Notes: generated by a model not told the origin, from the sequence alone. A stretch of 64,000 nucleotides of DNA from Icerya purchasi (GCA_039619475.1 CM077115.1:553930826-553994825); one strand, 5' to 3'; positions 47,413 to 62,444 are shown, counted from the stretch's first letter. Translations and numbers: made by a program.

Positions 47413-47735
47413 CGAGGGTCTAATATTAAAGCTGGAAACCCGGATGTTTCAAACTAAAGAAGTATACCGGATTGCGCATATTTTTAATCGCGTTTAAAAT
47501 TTTTAGAAGTAATACTCGCTGCGCTAAAGGGAGAAAACGCGTAATTTGTTGCGCTTTTTTGAACTTTTCGGCGACTTTGAAAGTTTCTTTAAGGAAATGA
47601 AATACGGTTTCGTTCCCAACAAATAGCGAGCTTTCCAACTATACGTCACATGTCCGTGGAAAAAAAATATTTTTTTTCAAATTTTAGAGCTTTCGGCGCC
47701 CCAAGGGTCTGAATATAAAGTTGTAAGCTTGGCTA
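47413..47735 (+). repeat. Two copies of the 4380-type repeat
   Basis: CCCGAGGGTCTAATATTAAA with GGAAACCCGGATGT at 47411-47450, and CTTTCGGCGCCCCAAGGGTC with TAAAGTTGTAAGC at 47688-47730. The copy at 4380-4431 is on the opposite strand. Confidence 0.6.
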
Positions 47736-48111
47736 TATTTTTCCTATGAAGCGGTCCTTTATGCATGTGTTTGAAATACGTTTTGGTTTCTCTAACGTTT
47801 TTACTCGGGCTAATACGTAAACTTCGTTGTTGTTGTTTGTTTTTTTTTTGTTGTTTGGGGGGGGGGGTAAATAATATTATGCTGTAGTTTTATGATTTTA
47901 TAAAAGGATTCCTACATTTTATGTTATATTTTGAATTTCACCTTTATAGGTTTATCTGATGATGAGTTATGATTTTTCAGGTCGTTTTAAATACCATATT
48001 ATATATTCTTGACGGTTTGTTTGCCGCCCCGGGGTAAACAGTCATCTTGACGTTATAGATCGTTTTAAAGAGAATTTTAATTTTAATTTATGTTCTAAAT
48101 TTGAAGTTTAT
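47736..48111. other. No gene; GTT-rich tract with G11 run
   Basis: A GTTGTTGTT/T-rich tract leads into an 11-base G run at 47857-47867. The rest has no legible motif. Confidence 0.6.
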
Positions 48112-48222
48112 AAGTCAAACCGTTCGTGAGTTATTAATGTTTATTTGATATTTTTGTCATTTCTGTACCATCTTATTAGGATTCCGTACATTATATGTGT
48201 ACGAAATCCTAAAAAACATTGT
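48112..48222 (+). repeat. Dispersed repeat ending in a hairpin, copy 2
   Basis: CCGTTCGTGAGTTATTAATG, TTTATTTGATATTTTTGTCA, then TTAGGATTCCGTA - CATTATATG - TGTACGAAATCCTAA. Matches 41155-41262 with few substitutions. Confidence 0.8.
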
Positions 48223-48850
48223 GACTTTATTTTTTAAAATCGATTAAAATAAATAATATTTATGTAACATATTTTTAAGATAATTGACGAAAAAGAAGTT
48301 AATTCATAATGTTCGTTTAATTAAAACTATTATTTATAAGCCTTTTTTTTTTTCTCTTAAGTTAGTGGTAGCCGCATTTTGTGTTCTATATTTTCAGAGA
48401 CTAAAGCGAGCAATTTTAAACATTCATATTGTCTCATTTTTTGTGATTTTATCTGGTGCTTTACTTTTCGTATGAGGATCTCATGATAATATTTTTCATT
48501 AATATTGCTAAACACTTTTTTAAAAGCAATCTTAGTGTTGGAAATTTAAAAAATTGAAGTGTTAAAGCGTAGTAATTGTGGGGGGAAAGAATTCCAAAAA
48601 TCAGAAAATTGTTGAGCTACAATTCTCCGCTTTTAGACTGAAAAAAAAAAAATAAAATTTAAGCGATAAAGAGAAAATGGTTAAAAGAAATTTCTATGAA
48701 AGGGCACTTTTTACAGTGACCAACTCGTTTTGGTCTTTTTTCTGTTGTAAATTCGACGACTGATTGTAATTTAAACGTTTCGCTGCAGGTGTTTACTGCG
48801 ATGTATATATTAATGACAGCGTCATTCTTAGCTCGATCCCCACCACTTTT
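48223..48850. other. No gene seen
   Basis: AT-rich, with T and A runs. No coding motif. Confidence 0.5.
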
Positions 48851-49020
48851 TTTGTCTCAAAACGTGACATTTATTGCATATATAAGAACACAAAGTACCG
48901 ACAATATACATTGCTAGAAAATGACATCATGCTTAGCCCAACGCTCTGTCACAAACATTTGTCCCAAAACGTTACATGCTGTGTATAGAAGTAGACAAAA
49001 TACCGATAAAATTGATTGCT
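48851..49020 (+). repeat. Diverged tandem pair, period about 107 bp
   Basis: TTGTCTCAAAACGTGACAT followed by ATATAAGAACACAAAGTACCGA (from 48851) is repeated as TTGTCCCAAAACGTTACAT with ATAGAAGTAGACAAAATACCGA (from 48958). Element type unknown. Confidence 0.6.
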
Positions 49021-49127
49021 TAATTAACGTTGTCAACTTTCTTCGTTCTACACGAAGTATAGAAATAATAAAACTAGGCGGTCCAGGGGTGTCCCCAGGC
49101 AGGGTCAAGAGAGAGCCGAGTTTATAT

Positions 49128-49185
49128 ATGTATATTGTGTGTGTATGTATGTATGCATGTATGTATGTAATGTATGTATGCAAAT
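49128..49185. repeat. TGTA/TATG microsatellite
   Basis: Interrupted GTAT/TATG tetranucleotide array with a short GT start. Confidence 0.9.
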
Positions 49186-50689
49186 AAAAGATATTAATGA
49201 ATGTACATAATTGTGTCTCATAGAATTCAAACGAAAAGAGCTCATTTGAAAATTCATAGAAATTTGTAGAAACCATAATTGTTAAACAATTATTACGAAG
49301 CAAATGAAAATGCTACCGTTTTAGTTCAGCACGAAGATGTTTGACTGTAAAATGATATTAATCCAGTGTGCAAATTTAAATGTTTCGCATAATGTATAAC
49401 TTTCTTCTATATGAATTTAAACAAAATCTCTCAAAACTACTTCAAGAACACGATAAACTAAATTATTATTTAGAAGCTGTATGAACTTCGTACGCGGGCT
49501 TACGTAAATTAAATATGTTTCACTTGGTAATAGTGAACTATATAGGTAAGGAATTAAATGAGAAAATACGAATTTATTGGTTAATGTAAGTCGGAAAATA
49601 ATAGTGAGTAGACTCGCAGAAGTGAAAAATGAATTCAAAAGAAAAATTAAAATAATTCTTCCAGTTGTTATATGATTACGCGAAAAAAAAAAAAAAAAAA
49701 AAAAAAAATTGTATTGCGGCTTATTTAGTTCGATTTACGAATTCGAAAAACAAAGGAAATTATATTTAAGTTACAACATGGAAAGGGTTTTTGGAATCTT
49801 TTTAGAATGTATGCAGTTTTTCGTTTTAAACGGTGAATTTCGAGAACACAAAACAAAATTAATGTATGATGATTTCAGCACGGCGCATCTTTACCTAATG
49901 ATAATTCCTTTAAATTAATCGGTAAAATCTAGACTAAAGTGACTGTCACACGTCTTGTACATTTTCGGAAAACAAAAAGTAAACGTAAAAAACGGAAAAG
50001 GAATTCGACATTTTAAGCCGACAAAGAATATCTATAAAAAAATTAGACTCCGTTAGAATTTGTTGGAAGCCATTCTAATCCGTAATTTATCGCTTATCGC
50101 ATTTTATGTGCTCTTCTTCGGTCAATGCTTACTTCGATTGCGTACTATTTCTTTGTTCGGGTTTTTAGAGTATTGCAAGCGTAATATATGAGCAGAAAAG
50201 TGCCATTAGATTATTGCATTCAAATAACGCGTGACGAGAAAAAGAAAAACTAATTTGTTTATTTTTGTCTAGCTGACAAATTTTATTTGTCCAATCTTAA
50301 ATTTTTTTCCTTTTCTAATGTTGCTTTAATTTAATTAATTTCGATTTGTTATATCAGTCAACCCGGTGGTGGTACCCCTCGACAATAGCCACGAATATAC
50401 ACTCGGGTTAAGTCATTACATTGGCAGAAGTTAAATTATACAAACGTTACCCCTACATTTAAAATAATACTATTAACGATATGAAAAATTGTAGTTACTT
50501 TCATGAACTAATGGGGATTCAGGCGTGTATCGATGCTGGATTTTTCATGATCATTTATTAACTGCCAAATAACTCTGTTGTTAAAGTTAGAAAAATTGAT
50601 GTGTTTTTAGTATTTTTTTCCCCCGTCAACCAGGTGTTTAAAATCAATTAATTAGATTTTAATTTGATCGGAAATTGCTAATATGAAGA
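49186..50689. other. No gene seen
   Basis: AT-rich; a pure A run of about 26 bases at about 49684-49709. Small frames (69-73 codons) have no recognised domain. Confidence 0.5.
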
Positions 50690-51420
50690 GGAACCAATAG
50701 CAGAATCAACGGACTGGAAAGGAAAGGACAAGATGTAAAGAGCGCAAAAGGGAGCAGAACGCCCTAATTTTAACAGCATAAATAGAAAACAGATCGTTCA
50801 AGAGAAGAGCATTCCAAGGAATAATGACGTTAGGATTGTAGATAGTTGCATTTTATTAGGATGAAGAGCATTATCAGGAGAGGAAATACCAAGGGGAAAA
50901 ATGATAGCGAGAAGAAGGCAATAAAGTATGATTAAAATGTAGGCGAATAACGGAAACACAAGTGGAGGAACGATGAGAAAAGGAAACTTAGAAAAGCAAG
51001 GATTCGGCCAATTAGGTTGAATTGAAAGATAGAAGGAACGATTATTCGTAAAGGAGGATGGAGGGTATGTATTTGACCAAATTCGAGAGTAGCGAAATGT
51101 TCTACATAACGATAATAATAGATTAGAACTTAGAATTTTCTTAAAATAGTTGCGCAAGCTAGCAGAGTAACCTGAGCCATGTGTATGGATTGGTGAATGA
51201 AAAGATTATGAATGAGAAACCCTACACAAAGAATCACAAGATTGGTGGACGGGAAAGGAGAACATATAGCCTGATGAAATTGGAAATTATCTGATAATTG
51301 CAGAAGTTCCGATTAGAGGAAGTATAAATTAAAACTATTAATTCGACCGCAAAAATTGGGGTGAAAGAAAGAATTAGAAAATATTCAGAAAAATTAGAGT
51401 CAGGAAGAAAATCACGGAGC
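50690..51420 (-). pseudogene. RNase H LINE fragment e (3' region)
   Basis: The minus-strand frame at 50798-51157 reads TYPPSSFTNNRSFYLSIQP, matching IYPSSFRNDQSFYLSI in the copy at 28060-28859, then continues with a Leu/Phe/Ser-rich tail. The plus strand is purine-rich throughout, as in the other copies. The RNase H domain itself is not legible here; this is the region between it and the 3' end. Confidence 0.7.
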
Positions 51421-53023
51421 ATATTTTTAAATTGTATTACGAGTTTCTGTTTGTTGTTTTTTGTGTTTTTGCTAAATTAAACGATCGCAAATGTGATTAA
51501 AAATGGGCGTTGAGCGTTCGTTCGTGTACTCAGTTACGCAACGATAAAGTATGACACTGGAGTAATAGTGTACATGTATTTAGTAACGAAAATATCAGGT
51601 TAATAGTAATCTCTAATTTAATACCTACTTAGATGTAATGTAATAACTGAAAAAATACGCGACGGAAGGAAACCAAAAAAGAACATGCATACATCTCGAT
51701 TCTTCGGGACTTGGCCACGGAGACCCTGCTGGACTATAGTACCTTTTATGATTCTTACGGCAAGGTCGGTTTTAATTGATTGTGTCATTTTTCGCAAAAT
51801 CAAATTCCTGTAAGCGCGATAAAATCATTGCAAATTAAATATTATAGAACATATTCGATATGGTTTTCGTATTATTGCCGGCGTAAAAATGTCATGGTCA
51901 TTTAATACATACATACATATATGAAAACTTCGGCGTGCTAGGCACCGAAGATTACCTGGTGCAATTGAAACGAGCCGATTTTACCGTATAAAAAAATATT
52001 TTAATTATTAAATTTTCGATTAAGTTACCGGCTGAAATAAACGTATATTCTGTCAGTATAGATTTAAAGATCATTCATTACCGGACCTGCTAACTTCTAG
52101 CTCTTCTTTCTCCATAGCCTCAAGCACACCTTGTCTGCTACACTCGCGTAGCGTTCCTTTACAGATTTTCACGTCTACTAGAGTGTCTGTGTCGTTTTTA
52201 TAAAAGTCGGGTAACCAGGTATACATGTCACATAATCAGGTTACTATGAAGCATGCGTTGTGCGATATATTAATTTAAATAATATATTTTCTGTTTTCGG
52301 TGTCTTGTATATTAATCGGAATTTATTTTAACAACATTATCTTGCGACTTTCCATATAAACTAATCGTCTGATTCATCACAAAGATTCACTGAACAACAT
52401 GCCACTTCGCTTTCTACTCACATAGGTGGCCTAAAAATTTCAACAATTGTCCGCTGCTGAATATTTCTAGCCTAATCTTGTGGCTTTTTCTTTTTCTCGC
52501 TTACAAAAATAATTTTTCTGACCAATTCAATGATCATTAATATGTTGCTAGATTATAAACGCCGATCTTTTCTTTTAAATAGATAGCAGGTTTCCAATTG
52601 AGCCGCTTTTTTATGCAATATTATTTTTACAGAACTTTTATTACATCACCTTCATCCAGCAGGTAGATAAACGATTAATTAACGGTATTAATATGGTTTT
52701 AGTTTAAACATACACCGTTGTTCCTATCTCGATTTTGCCACAGTACGTACCAAGTTAAAAATTCGCTCCAAACATAATACCGTAAACAATCCCCAACCCT
52801 CCAGATGTGATACTCTTGAATAATTATAGAAAAATCGTCGGTTTCTTTTGTGTATTTTGATTTCCTGCCAACCGGTTCTAGTGCTAAATCGGTCAGTCGT
52901 AACACCGAAAAGTAGGCCTTCGTTTTAACTGTTGTCTCTAAAAGTGCGAATAGCTCATGCAAATAATTGATTACTAAAACATCCTGAAAGATTCGAGATG
53001 ACTTTCATTAAAATATACTTTTT
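51421..53023. other. No gene seen
   Basis: Includes a short TACA array near 51907-51920. The part at 52085-52230 is pyrimidine-rich and less AT-biased, without a recognised motif. An 87-codon minus-strand frame at 52699-52962 is unrecognised. Confidence 0.45.
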
Positions 53024-53031
53024 GTAGAAAC

Positions 53032-53453
53032 CAAGGCCGTGTCCACGGGTTGGGTTTTGGGGGTTAATGAAATAGTTATTATAAATACACAAAAATCTGA
53101 AAAAAATTTAAAATTAAAAATAAACATTGATGATTTTTTACGTTGTCTTTACCTATGTACGTTTAAAAGAAAAAAGAAAAAATATGCTCCATATTTTTTT
53201 AGGTAGATCATTAATATCTTAAGGAAAATTTTTTTATTACGAGTATAATTAATAACATATGTAATTTTTATTAATTTTCATATACGGGGGGTAATTCATT
53301 TATGTAAATTATTAATACATATAAATCAAAATGATGAAAATTATTAGTAGTACGAATATTAGTGAAAAATGTATTGTTATTTATAAAATAAATATGTAAA
53401 GAAAATTTTCAACCCCCCCCCCCCCCCCCCATAGAATTCTGAGCACGGGCCTG
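53032..53453. mobile_element. Non-autonomous hAT element with C18 tract
   Basis: The left end CAAGGCCGTG and the complement of the right end, CAGGCCCGTG, pair as terminal inverted repeats. GTAGAAAC flanks both sides exactly (53024-53031 and 53454-53461). At 422 bp there is no transposase frame. Eighteen consecutive C lie at 53413-53430, about 23 bp from the right end, and a GGGG run sits near the left end. Confidence 0.9.
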
Positions 53454-53502
53454 GTAGAAACCGTATATTATGTGTTTATACATTATCGGCTAACAAATAT
53501 TT

Positions 53503-53798
53503 ATTATATAAGGGCTGAGCCGAGGGAGGGCAAGATGATCGAAAGAGGATATGAGTTATAGGAAAAATAAAATTCGTAAGTTGTAAAGGCTTAATATTTT
53601 ATTAAACAAGAATAAAATCTTAATTAAAACATAATTTTCGTGGGTTTCTGGTAAATTGTTCTACTACTTTATTATAAAACTCTTCCAAATTATCTATGAT
53701 TACGCGCCTATGAATACTCGTCATGGCCATTTGATTAAAACGTTTGAAAGTTCCAGGGGGGTCAGTTGCCCCCCGCTGGCGACGCCTATGGACTGACT
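53503..53798. mobile_element. Possible degraded hAT-like element
   Basis: The right end reads GCTGGCGACGCCTATGG, a form common at hAT-type termini. Its complement, ATAGGCGTCGCCAGCGGGGG, aligns loosely with ATAAGGGCTGAGCCGAGGGA at about 53507. No target duplication is seen, so this is tentative. Confidence 0.35.
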
Positions 53799-54839
<1,041 letters not shown>

Positions 54840-55800
54840 GAACGTAAGGGGCATTTAAGGATTCGAAAGCTCTGGTATAGTTAGGTAGGGCTGAGAAAGA
54901 GGCAGCAAGACGGAAAAGTGAAAATGAACATAGTGCGAAGAGAGAAAAGAATAAGCTTTAAAATGTAAATGATTTTTTAGAAAGTGTAACAATTCTATTA
55001 AGAGAAAGAAAAGCTGGCAAAACCGCGTAAATCGCTTGCGTGTGTAGATGAAAAAGTGAAAAAATGGTTTGTCTAATTTTGCCGTAAGATTAATTTTACA
55101 GGTCTAATTGAGAGTTCGGAAGAATGGAAAAGTGTGAAAATAATAATGAAAAGTGTGGACAGAGTTGAAGTGGGAATTTTTTGGAAAACCACGACAACAT
55201 TAGAAACAGGGAGAGGAGAGGAAGAGAATTAAAGAGCGCAGTTACAGATAAAAGATTGGTGAAAAGTGATGCGAGCGAAGATTGATTGGAAGGCGATTTT
55301 CAATAAGAAGCATTGCGGATGCCAATTAAAGCGGCTATGGTAAAATTATAGTTTATAGCGATTTATATAGACAGCAGAAAGGTAATTGAGGAAACTAAAT
55401 CCGGTAGCCGAACGTATTGTAAAAGATAAGGCTGTCTATATTTACTTGAAATACTAAAATAATAACAAAAGATAGCTTCAAGAAGAAGAACACGGTATAG
55501 GCTGAAAGTAGGAAAGAAGTATATTCGGAGAAACGTGAAGAACGCGATTAAAAAGGTTTTGGGGGAATATTGAATGGAGAATATCATCGATTACGCAAAG
55601 AGAAAAGTTCGGCGTTTTGTTAAGATTAAGACCAGTCCTGGAATTAAAGCGCGGTTCTCGGCTCAGTTGAGGTAACGGGGAAGACCCGAATCTCTGTATT
55701 ACCATTAAAGCATGTTGTTGAGAAGAATGGTTCGAATGGCAGAAGTAAAAGTGAAGTTGCGACTCGAAAACTAACTGAAGCAGCAAATGGTAATTTATAA
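54840..55800 (-). pseudogene. RNase H LINE fragment f
   Basis: The plus strand is purine-rich for nearly 1 kb, as at the other copies. Minus-strand frames contain LLQYVRLPDLVSSITFLLSI and SPSNQSSLASLFTNLLSV, Ser/Leu/Phe-rich pieces of the same style as the region flanking RNase H in copies d and e. No catalytic motif is legible, so membership of this family is inferred from composition and loose similarity. Confidence 0.45.
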
Positions 55801-57779
55801 ATATTAACCGGTCGGAAAATTATGTAGGTGAGATTTATCTTCTTGCGTAGACCTTTAGAATTATCGCCTACTATTGAGAACGCAGGAATATAAAAAGGAG
55901 AAAACTATCCGGTACAGAGCTTAAGCTTTCAAGGAAGGCATTAATACGGTTCAGCCGGTCCCTTTGGAAATAAATAGTAAATGATAGTCGGCGGCATTGT
56001 TTTATGGTTTTATAGATTAAGGAATTATCATGCGTCGGACAAATAATGATGTAACGCTTCCTATGAATTATTTATTATTACCTTAATCTCGTCTTGTGGC
56101 TGTGTCACCAATAATACTATGTTCTTTTTTTTTTTCGTTTTTTTAAACTCCATCAGTTTCAGATATTTACCCAGTACGATGGACAATTTTTTTTTAATCC
56201 TTTCAATATGCGTCAACGGGATATCCAGCTCGCTTCAAGCTAAACGTCGTCGCTTAATGCGATATATTATTGTCCGTCGAATAAAAATTTGAATGAAATA
56301 TATCACATTGAGGTAAAAATAAACTATTAGGACAATAGAATACGCGCGAACGGCAATCTTTATCGGTTTATTTTTGAAACGACCATAAAACTCCCCTTAA
56401 ACAACTGCTTCCGTTGATGACATGTACAACGCGCATGTATGCATATAACATTCTTTTCTGTGGGGGAGGGTACTTTAATGGAATTATATTCTTGTTCACG
56501 AATATCAAAATGAAAAATGCCTACGTTACTGTATCGTCAAACTATTATGTTGTAACATACGAACACTTCTGTCGCGCATTTAAATTTTATAACTCATCAT
56601 TGCCGATGCCCTACATAATGTAATCGAGATTAAATCTGATGAATATTTAATCCTGTCAAATTGAACAAAGTATTAGTAACTTTTTTTTTTTTTTTTTTTT
56701 CAAAAAGCTATTTTTAATAATAGTATTTTCAGAAATAAATATATACAAACCCTTTGAAAAACTACGGAAAATTTGACTCAGAACCCCGTTAATTGCTTTT
56801 TTATTTATGCCTATTCTTATCGCAGAAATTACCAAAAAAAATTTGAATATGTAATCTTGACTAGAAATATAAAAAACTAAAAGTTAATAGGAAAGGGCCA
56901 TTAAAAAAAATTACTCAGCGTTTATTAACTCCCGAAAGATGAAAACGACATTTTGTAAATATATTTGACAGACAAAAATCGTACATGTTTGAACTTTCAA
57001 AACATTACATCCTGCGATAGAAAAGAAATAGTAAGAAACGCGTAAATGCGTTTTCCGCTTATGAATCTATCTGACGGGAAAATGTTTCAAATGAAAGTTG
57101 TAGAACTTAAAAAAACCATAAAAAATTCTATTGTGGTATTGCAATTGGTCCATTAGTTTCTTAGAAAAATGGATAAAACGGTTAAAAACGGTCGTTTTTT
57201 TTTTGATAATCACCAAAATCTAGAAATATCAAGTCCTAAAAAAAAAAAAAATGACATAATAGTGACACAATTTAGTACCAAATTTTACAAAAAATATTGT
57301 TTATTTTTTGCACGATGACATTTTATATATAAAATCGGCGTTTATCTAAAATTCTGTTCACTTTTTGTTTTTGAACCGATTGCTTAACTATTCGGTTTAA
57401 TGGTTTCCTGAAGGATTATACTTCCTATGATGTAATATATTTGCCGGTGGTTTTTTGAAGGGAAAACGATATCCAAAACTTGAAAAAACGCATATAAAAC
57501 TATATAATTTCATCAGTTTTTGACCGCTCGATGGTCTGATTATTTTCATTTAAAAGCTGGCAATTTTTCTGCAAATGTTAGTCCCCCTTCATAGTATGTC
57601 CTATTACTTTTAGATTTTTTTTTTTTGATAAATTCTTACGGCTTCAAATTTTTGTATTACCGGATGAAATTCACAGAGGTTACGCTATAATATTTGCACT
57701 GTCAAAGAAAACATATATAGACATCAGTAGGTATAAAAAATGTTGTGCGTATCAGAGTACGGCGGCAGAATAAAAAAAA
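55801..57779. other. No gene seen
   Basis: AT-rich. T run of about 22 bases near 56680-56700. The stretch 56760-57720 is uniformly AT-rich without open frames and may be one old repeat, but no partner copy or end was found in the window. Confidence 0.45.
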
Positions 57780-58265
57780 TAGTGTTGGTGGCTGGCACTT
57801 CTACTAACGCCTGCGTGCTCAAATAATGTAGCGTTTCCATATATGTGTGTACGTGCATCTAACTTGGTCCCACTTTGTCGGTATGGAGTTAAGCCCAGTA
57901 CGGTATACAAGACAAAATTTCTGATCGATTGAGACTTCACGGAGCCTTCTAAGTACAAAACTCTTCGAGATATTTGCGTTTGAAGTTGAAATTTGAAAAA
58001 ACATACTCTTGAGAAAAATGAGATTAAAGTTTTGCATAGCAACCAGATGACAGGCGAGGCGCACTCAGGTTTTTGGCCATAGAACACGAACGTGAGGTCG
58101 GATCACAGTGCGGTTTGGAGCATTAGAAAGATCAGTGTTCACTTTATTGGAAACGCTAAAAATCTCAAAATCAAAATTTCTGACCTAACATCGGAAAAGT
58201 CGCTGTATCTCCGTAACTAATTTCGACAAAGTAGGACCTAGTTAAATGCACACACACACACACAC
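57780..58265. mobile_element. Element with inverted repeats of about 35-45 bp next to a microsatellite
   Basis: The left segment (57845-57893) reads GTGTACGTGCATCTAACTTG, GTCCCACTTTGTCGG, TATGGAGTTAAG. The complement of the right segment (58208-58260) reads GTGTGTGCATTTAACTAG, GTCCTACTTTGTCG, then AATTAGTTACGGAG. The interior of about 310 bp is open in two overlapping minus-strand frames (57752-58087 and 57819-58064) without a recognised domain. The right end merges into the CA/TA array. Confidence 0.6.
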
Positions 58266-58272
58266 ACATACA

Positions 58273-58306
<34 letters not shown>

Positions 58307-58309
58307 TAA
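58246..58309. repeat. CA, CATA and TA microsatellite
   Basis: About ten CA units pass into CATA repeats and then TA repeats. Confidence 0.95.
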
Positions 58310-60902
58310 AAGAGCTTTCTAGTTAGTTATTAAACGTTGAATATTAAAGTGGCTCATTAATAATATAAAATGAGTAAAAATCAAAATTATTGAAATGAGT
58401 TGAAAATTATAGGTAGCTGGCATATATTAAAAAGTGTAAAGAAGTGATTGATGTGGAAAACACAACTTCTTAAATTAAATATGTGCAAGCTAAATAATAA
58501 TTTTTTTTCTTAGAACCTACAGGTCCAATTTTATATGCCGCATAATGATAAAAAATGTTTTTAATCATTTTTGTCGCATTGATATAATATTTGTTAACTA
58601 GTGGCTCTGCCCCTGGGACTCTCACTTTGCTGAGGATTTTGAACGCCAGCGCTTACAAAACAAAAATACTATAAAAAGTTATGATCGAAATTCGTTATTT
58701 TAGTACTGTTAATATACCTACATGGATAGCTACATTTTAGAAATCAATAAAATAATTAAATTGAATTTTAAAAAAGGCTTATCTTGCAAATTTTTTAAAT
58801 GCCAAATTTCACGTTTCTACATTTTGCAGTTGACGATAGTTTCTTAATATACGAATACGCACACAATAAATACACTAATTAACAAACCAGTAATATATAG
58901 TTTGATTTTTAAAACGAGAAAAGAAAAGAAAACAAATCTGCATTACGACGACAAAACCAAGGCGCATGACGTAGTAAAAATTTTATTGACCAGAAAATAC
59001 TCTTTTATTACACGGAAAAATAATAAGAAAAATTGAATATTTCTAACGATTAAATAAAAAAAATTATTTTGTTATATTACATCTTATGTTTTAAATGCTG
59101 CAATTATATTACACGTACAAAAGCGTATTTGCGGTGTTAGGAGTCGCAAGACTGATAATAAAGATATCCCCATCCAACGAATGTGCGTTTACAATGTTTT
59201 ATTCGGAAACATCCAAGTACACTATTAGAGGAAATTCACACTTTTAGTCACCTCGCATCTATCGAAAGGAGTAGGTCTTACGTATATGAGCACGCTGGAA
59301 TTAGCCCTGGCGCAGTCGTTGACATCCCGCTGCCTTCGTGCTGTATCTGGCATGCTCAGCACTTTTGATGCTCTCTGAAACAGTTGTTTTACGTTGTTTA
59401 ATGACAATCAATCAAATGCCAATAATTTTTTTGACCACGAAAGTGTAAATATTAAGGCGTAATTTCTGAAAATTTCATCCGGTAATATGAAAAATTGAAG
59501 CCGTGGGAATTTATTGAAAAAGAAATCCAAAATCAGTAGGACATATTAGAGAGGAGGTTAAAATTGATAAGAAGATGCCAGCTTGCAAATAAAATTAGCC
59601 AGGCTATCGGACAATTAAAAACTGATAGAGTTATTCTATAGTTTTGTACGTGAACTGAAAAATTACATTTTTTGGAGATGGTTTTTTTCAGTTTTCTCCT
59701 TCAAAAAACAATTGGCAACGTTAAATAATGAAAGTATAAAAGCCCAACAATAAAACCACCATGGTAGATGCTAATCTCTCTAAGCCGATGTAGAAATTTT
59801 TATTTTTTGCTTAATGTAAAATAAGAAATTAATTTGTTACGTTAAATTAGTAAAAATGTATCATTTCTTTTTATTAACTTATTTTACTTACTTGGAAATA
59901 AAATACAGTCCTAGACCATTTCAGATTAGAAGATGAAACAGTTTTTTTTTTTTTTTTTTTTTTTCCATTGAGAAATTGTTTGATTGAGAGCAGGAAAATC
60001 GAAAGAGTAAAAAAAAAACAAAATTCTAAAATGAAGATTAAAAACTTTTTTGTGTGTATGCTTAAATTTAACACTTGGAGAATTATTTAACCAGTTAGAC
60101 GATAATATATTTATTTTAGGATAGTCCTGAAGTATTACTCAATCAGCGTTAGTGGGTTTTTGTCTTTAATACGGGCGATTTACAGTAGTAAGATAAATGT
60201 TGCTCTCAGTTCTTGGTGCAAGTCGGAACGTTTTGAAAAAGTGGATATTTTTTTTAATACGACAATATATACCAAGAACTTTTAGAGCTTACTTTATTCT
60301 TTTTTAATTTATTTCAGTACCGGGGGTACCGTAAATAAAGTTGCATCATCTGCATCTGTTTATAACTAAACAAAAAATCTATCTTTGAGATCTAGATTTA
60401 TAACACTATAACATCGTAGTCTGTTAGTTTCAGAGAGCGTAAAATCCTTCATACGCAAAGATCATTTCGTCTATAGAGACTTCATATATGTACGTTATAT
60501 ATTATCTAATTTACATCTATTTGGACACCTTTATGCACTAAGCATAGTTTCGTTTCATTTTCATGATTTTGTCTCTATACATGTTATAATACAATTATAT
60601 GTTGTATGAAAAATTATTAAAGAACCACCGATTTAGGCGAATAATTATTCAAGTTTTTAATATCTTTTTTCACGAATAAATCGACTAAATTAAACAAAAA
60701 AGCAAACGAATAGGAGAAAAATTTTGAGGTTTTTAGTAAACAAAAATAGGATTATATATTGCTTCGTACTTATGCCGAGATTTTACGAATTGTATTAAAA
60801 TATTTAACTAAAATATATTCCGTGATTTAAAAAATTATTTCCTTAATTAAACGATAACTAACGAAATTTGTTTAATCTTACTAGTTTCGACTAACTGTCA
60901 TA
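58310..60902. other. No gene seen
   Basis: AT-rich; T run at about 59941-59964. At 59286-59345 GAGCACGCTGGAATTAG and CTGCCTTCGTGC resemble, in inverted orientation, GAGCACGCAGGCGTTAG and CTGCCGCCGT at 57770-57825, so a diverged copy of that repeat may lie here. Confidence 0.4.
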
Positions 60903-60910
60903 CTTTCGTG

Positions 60911-61777
60911 CAGGGATGAATTCAGGAATCTATTTCCGGTGGGGCAGAGATTTTTTTTATATTTTTATTGAGAATTTTTTTTTGCGATATTCCTGAATAA
61001 AAACAAATATGTAAACTGATTTATTACGTAATTTAAAATAATGAAAAAGCAAGTGTGAACAATAAATTTCAAGTAAAATAACCGATTGCAAACAACAATG
61101 TTTCCTCAATTGGTTTTAAATTTATTAATTCTAATTTTAGCATTAAAGATCATATGTAAAAACATTCTAACGAGTTCATTATCTTTTTATAATAAACAAA
61201 TACGCCGTGGTGTTTCGGCTGTTTTAAATGGGGACTTTTCTTGGAAATAAAAAACAAGAAAAAATGAATAAAGACCGAAATGAAGTTGTCTATAGATCAT
61301 GTTACTTAAAAAAAAAATAATAATAAATGAAAACCAAAAAAAGAAACCTTTTAATACAATTTATTGATATTAATGATAAATGAATCATAGTGAACCGTGA
61401 TAGTTCCTGTTTGCGCTGACAAATATATTAACTGCAGCTAGTCAGTATTTTACATTTTTCGCACATTTGCAATTAAAGCATATCAGTTTTTTCATAGAAT
61501 AACAAGCAAAATCAAAGTCAAATGTTAAAAAATTATTTTTTTTTTATTGTCATTTTATGAAGTTTCATTTTTTCATCAAAAATAAATCTCGTAATTTTGT
61601 AATTTAAAAATATACGACTAATTGAACCATTTCAAAATGTTTTGGCAGCAACTTTTGACAGAACTGTAAACAAAGCGAATAAAAAGAATTTTATTTCCTA
61701 TTGATTGCTGCATTCTTAAACAGCTTGTATTAAATTCTGGGGGGGGGGGCAATTTTCTCCTACTGGATTCATCCCAG
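60911..61777. mobile_element. Non-autonomous hAT element, perfect 8-bp target duplication, G11 tract
   Basis: The left end CAGGGATGAATTCAG and the complement of the right end, CTGGGATGAATCCAG, form terminal inverted repeats. CTTTCGTG flanks both sides exactly (60903-60910 and 61778-61785). The 867-bp interior is AT-rich without a transposase frame. An 11-base G run (61739-61749) lies about 28 bp from the right end. Confidence 0.9.
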
Positions 61778-61785
61778 CTTTCGTG

Positions 61786-62412
<627 letters not shown>

Positions 62413-62444
<32 letters not shown>

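Noticed and set aside
59290..59330. SINE A-box (CCCTGGCGCAGTCGTTGACA)
   Set aside because: It resembles the SINE head over about ten bases only; no B box or SINE body follows.
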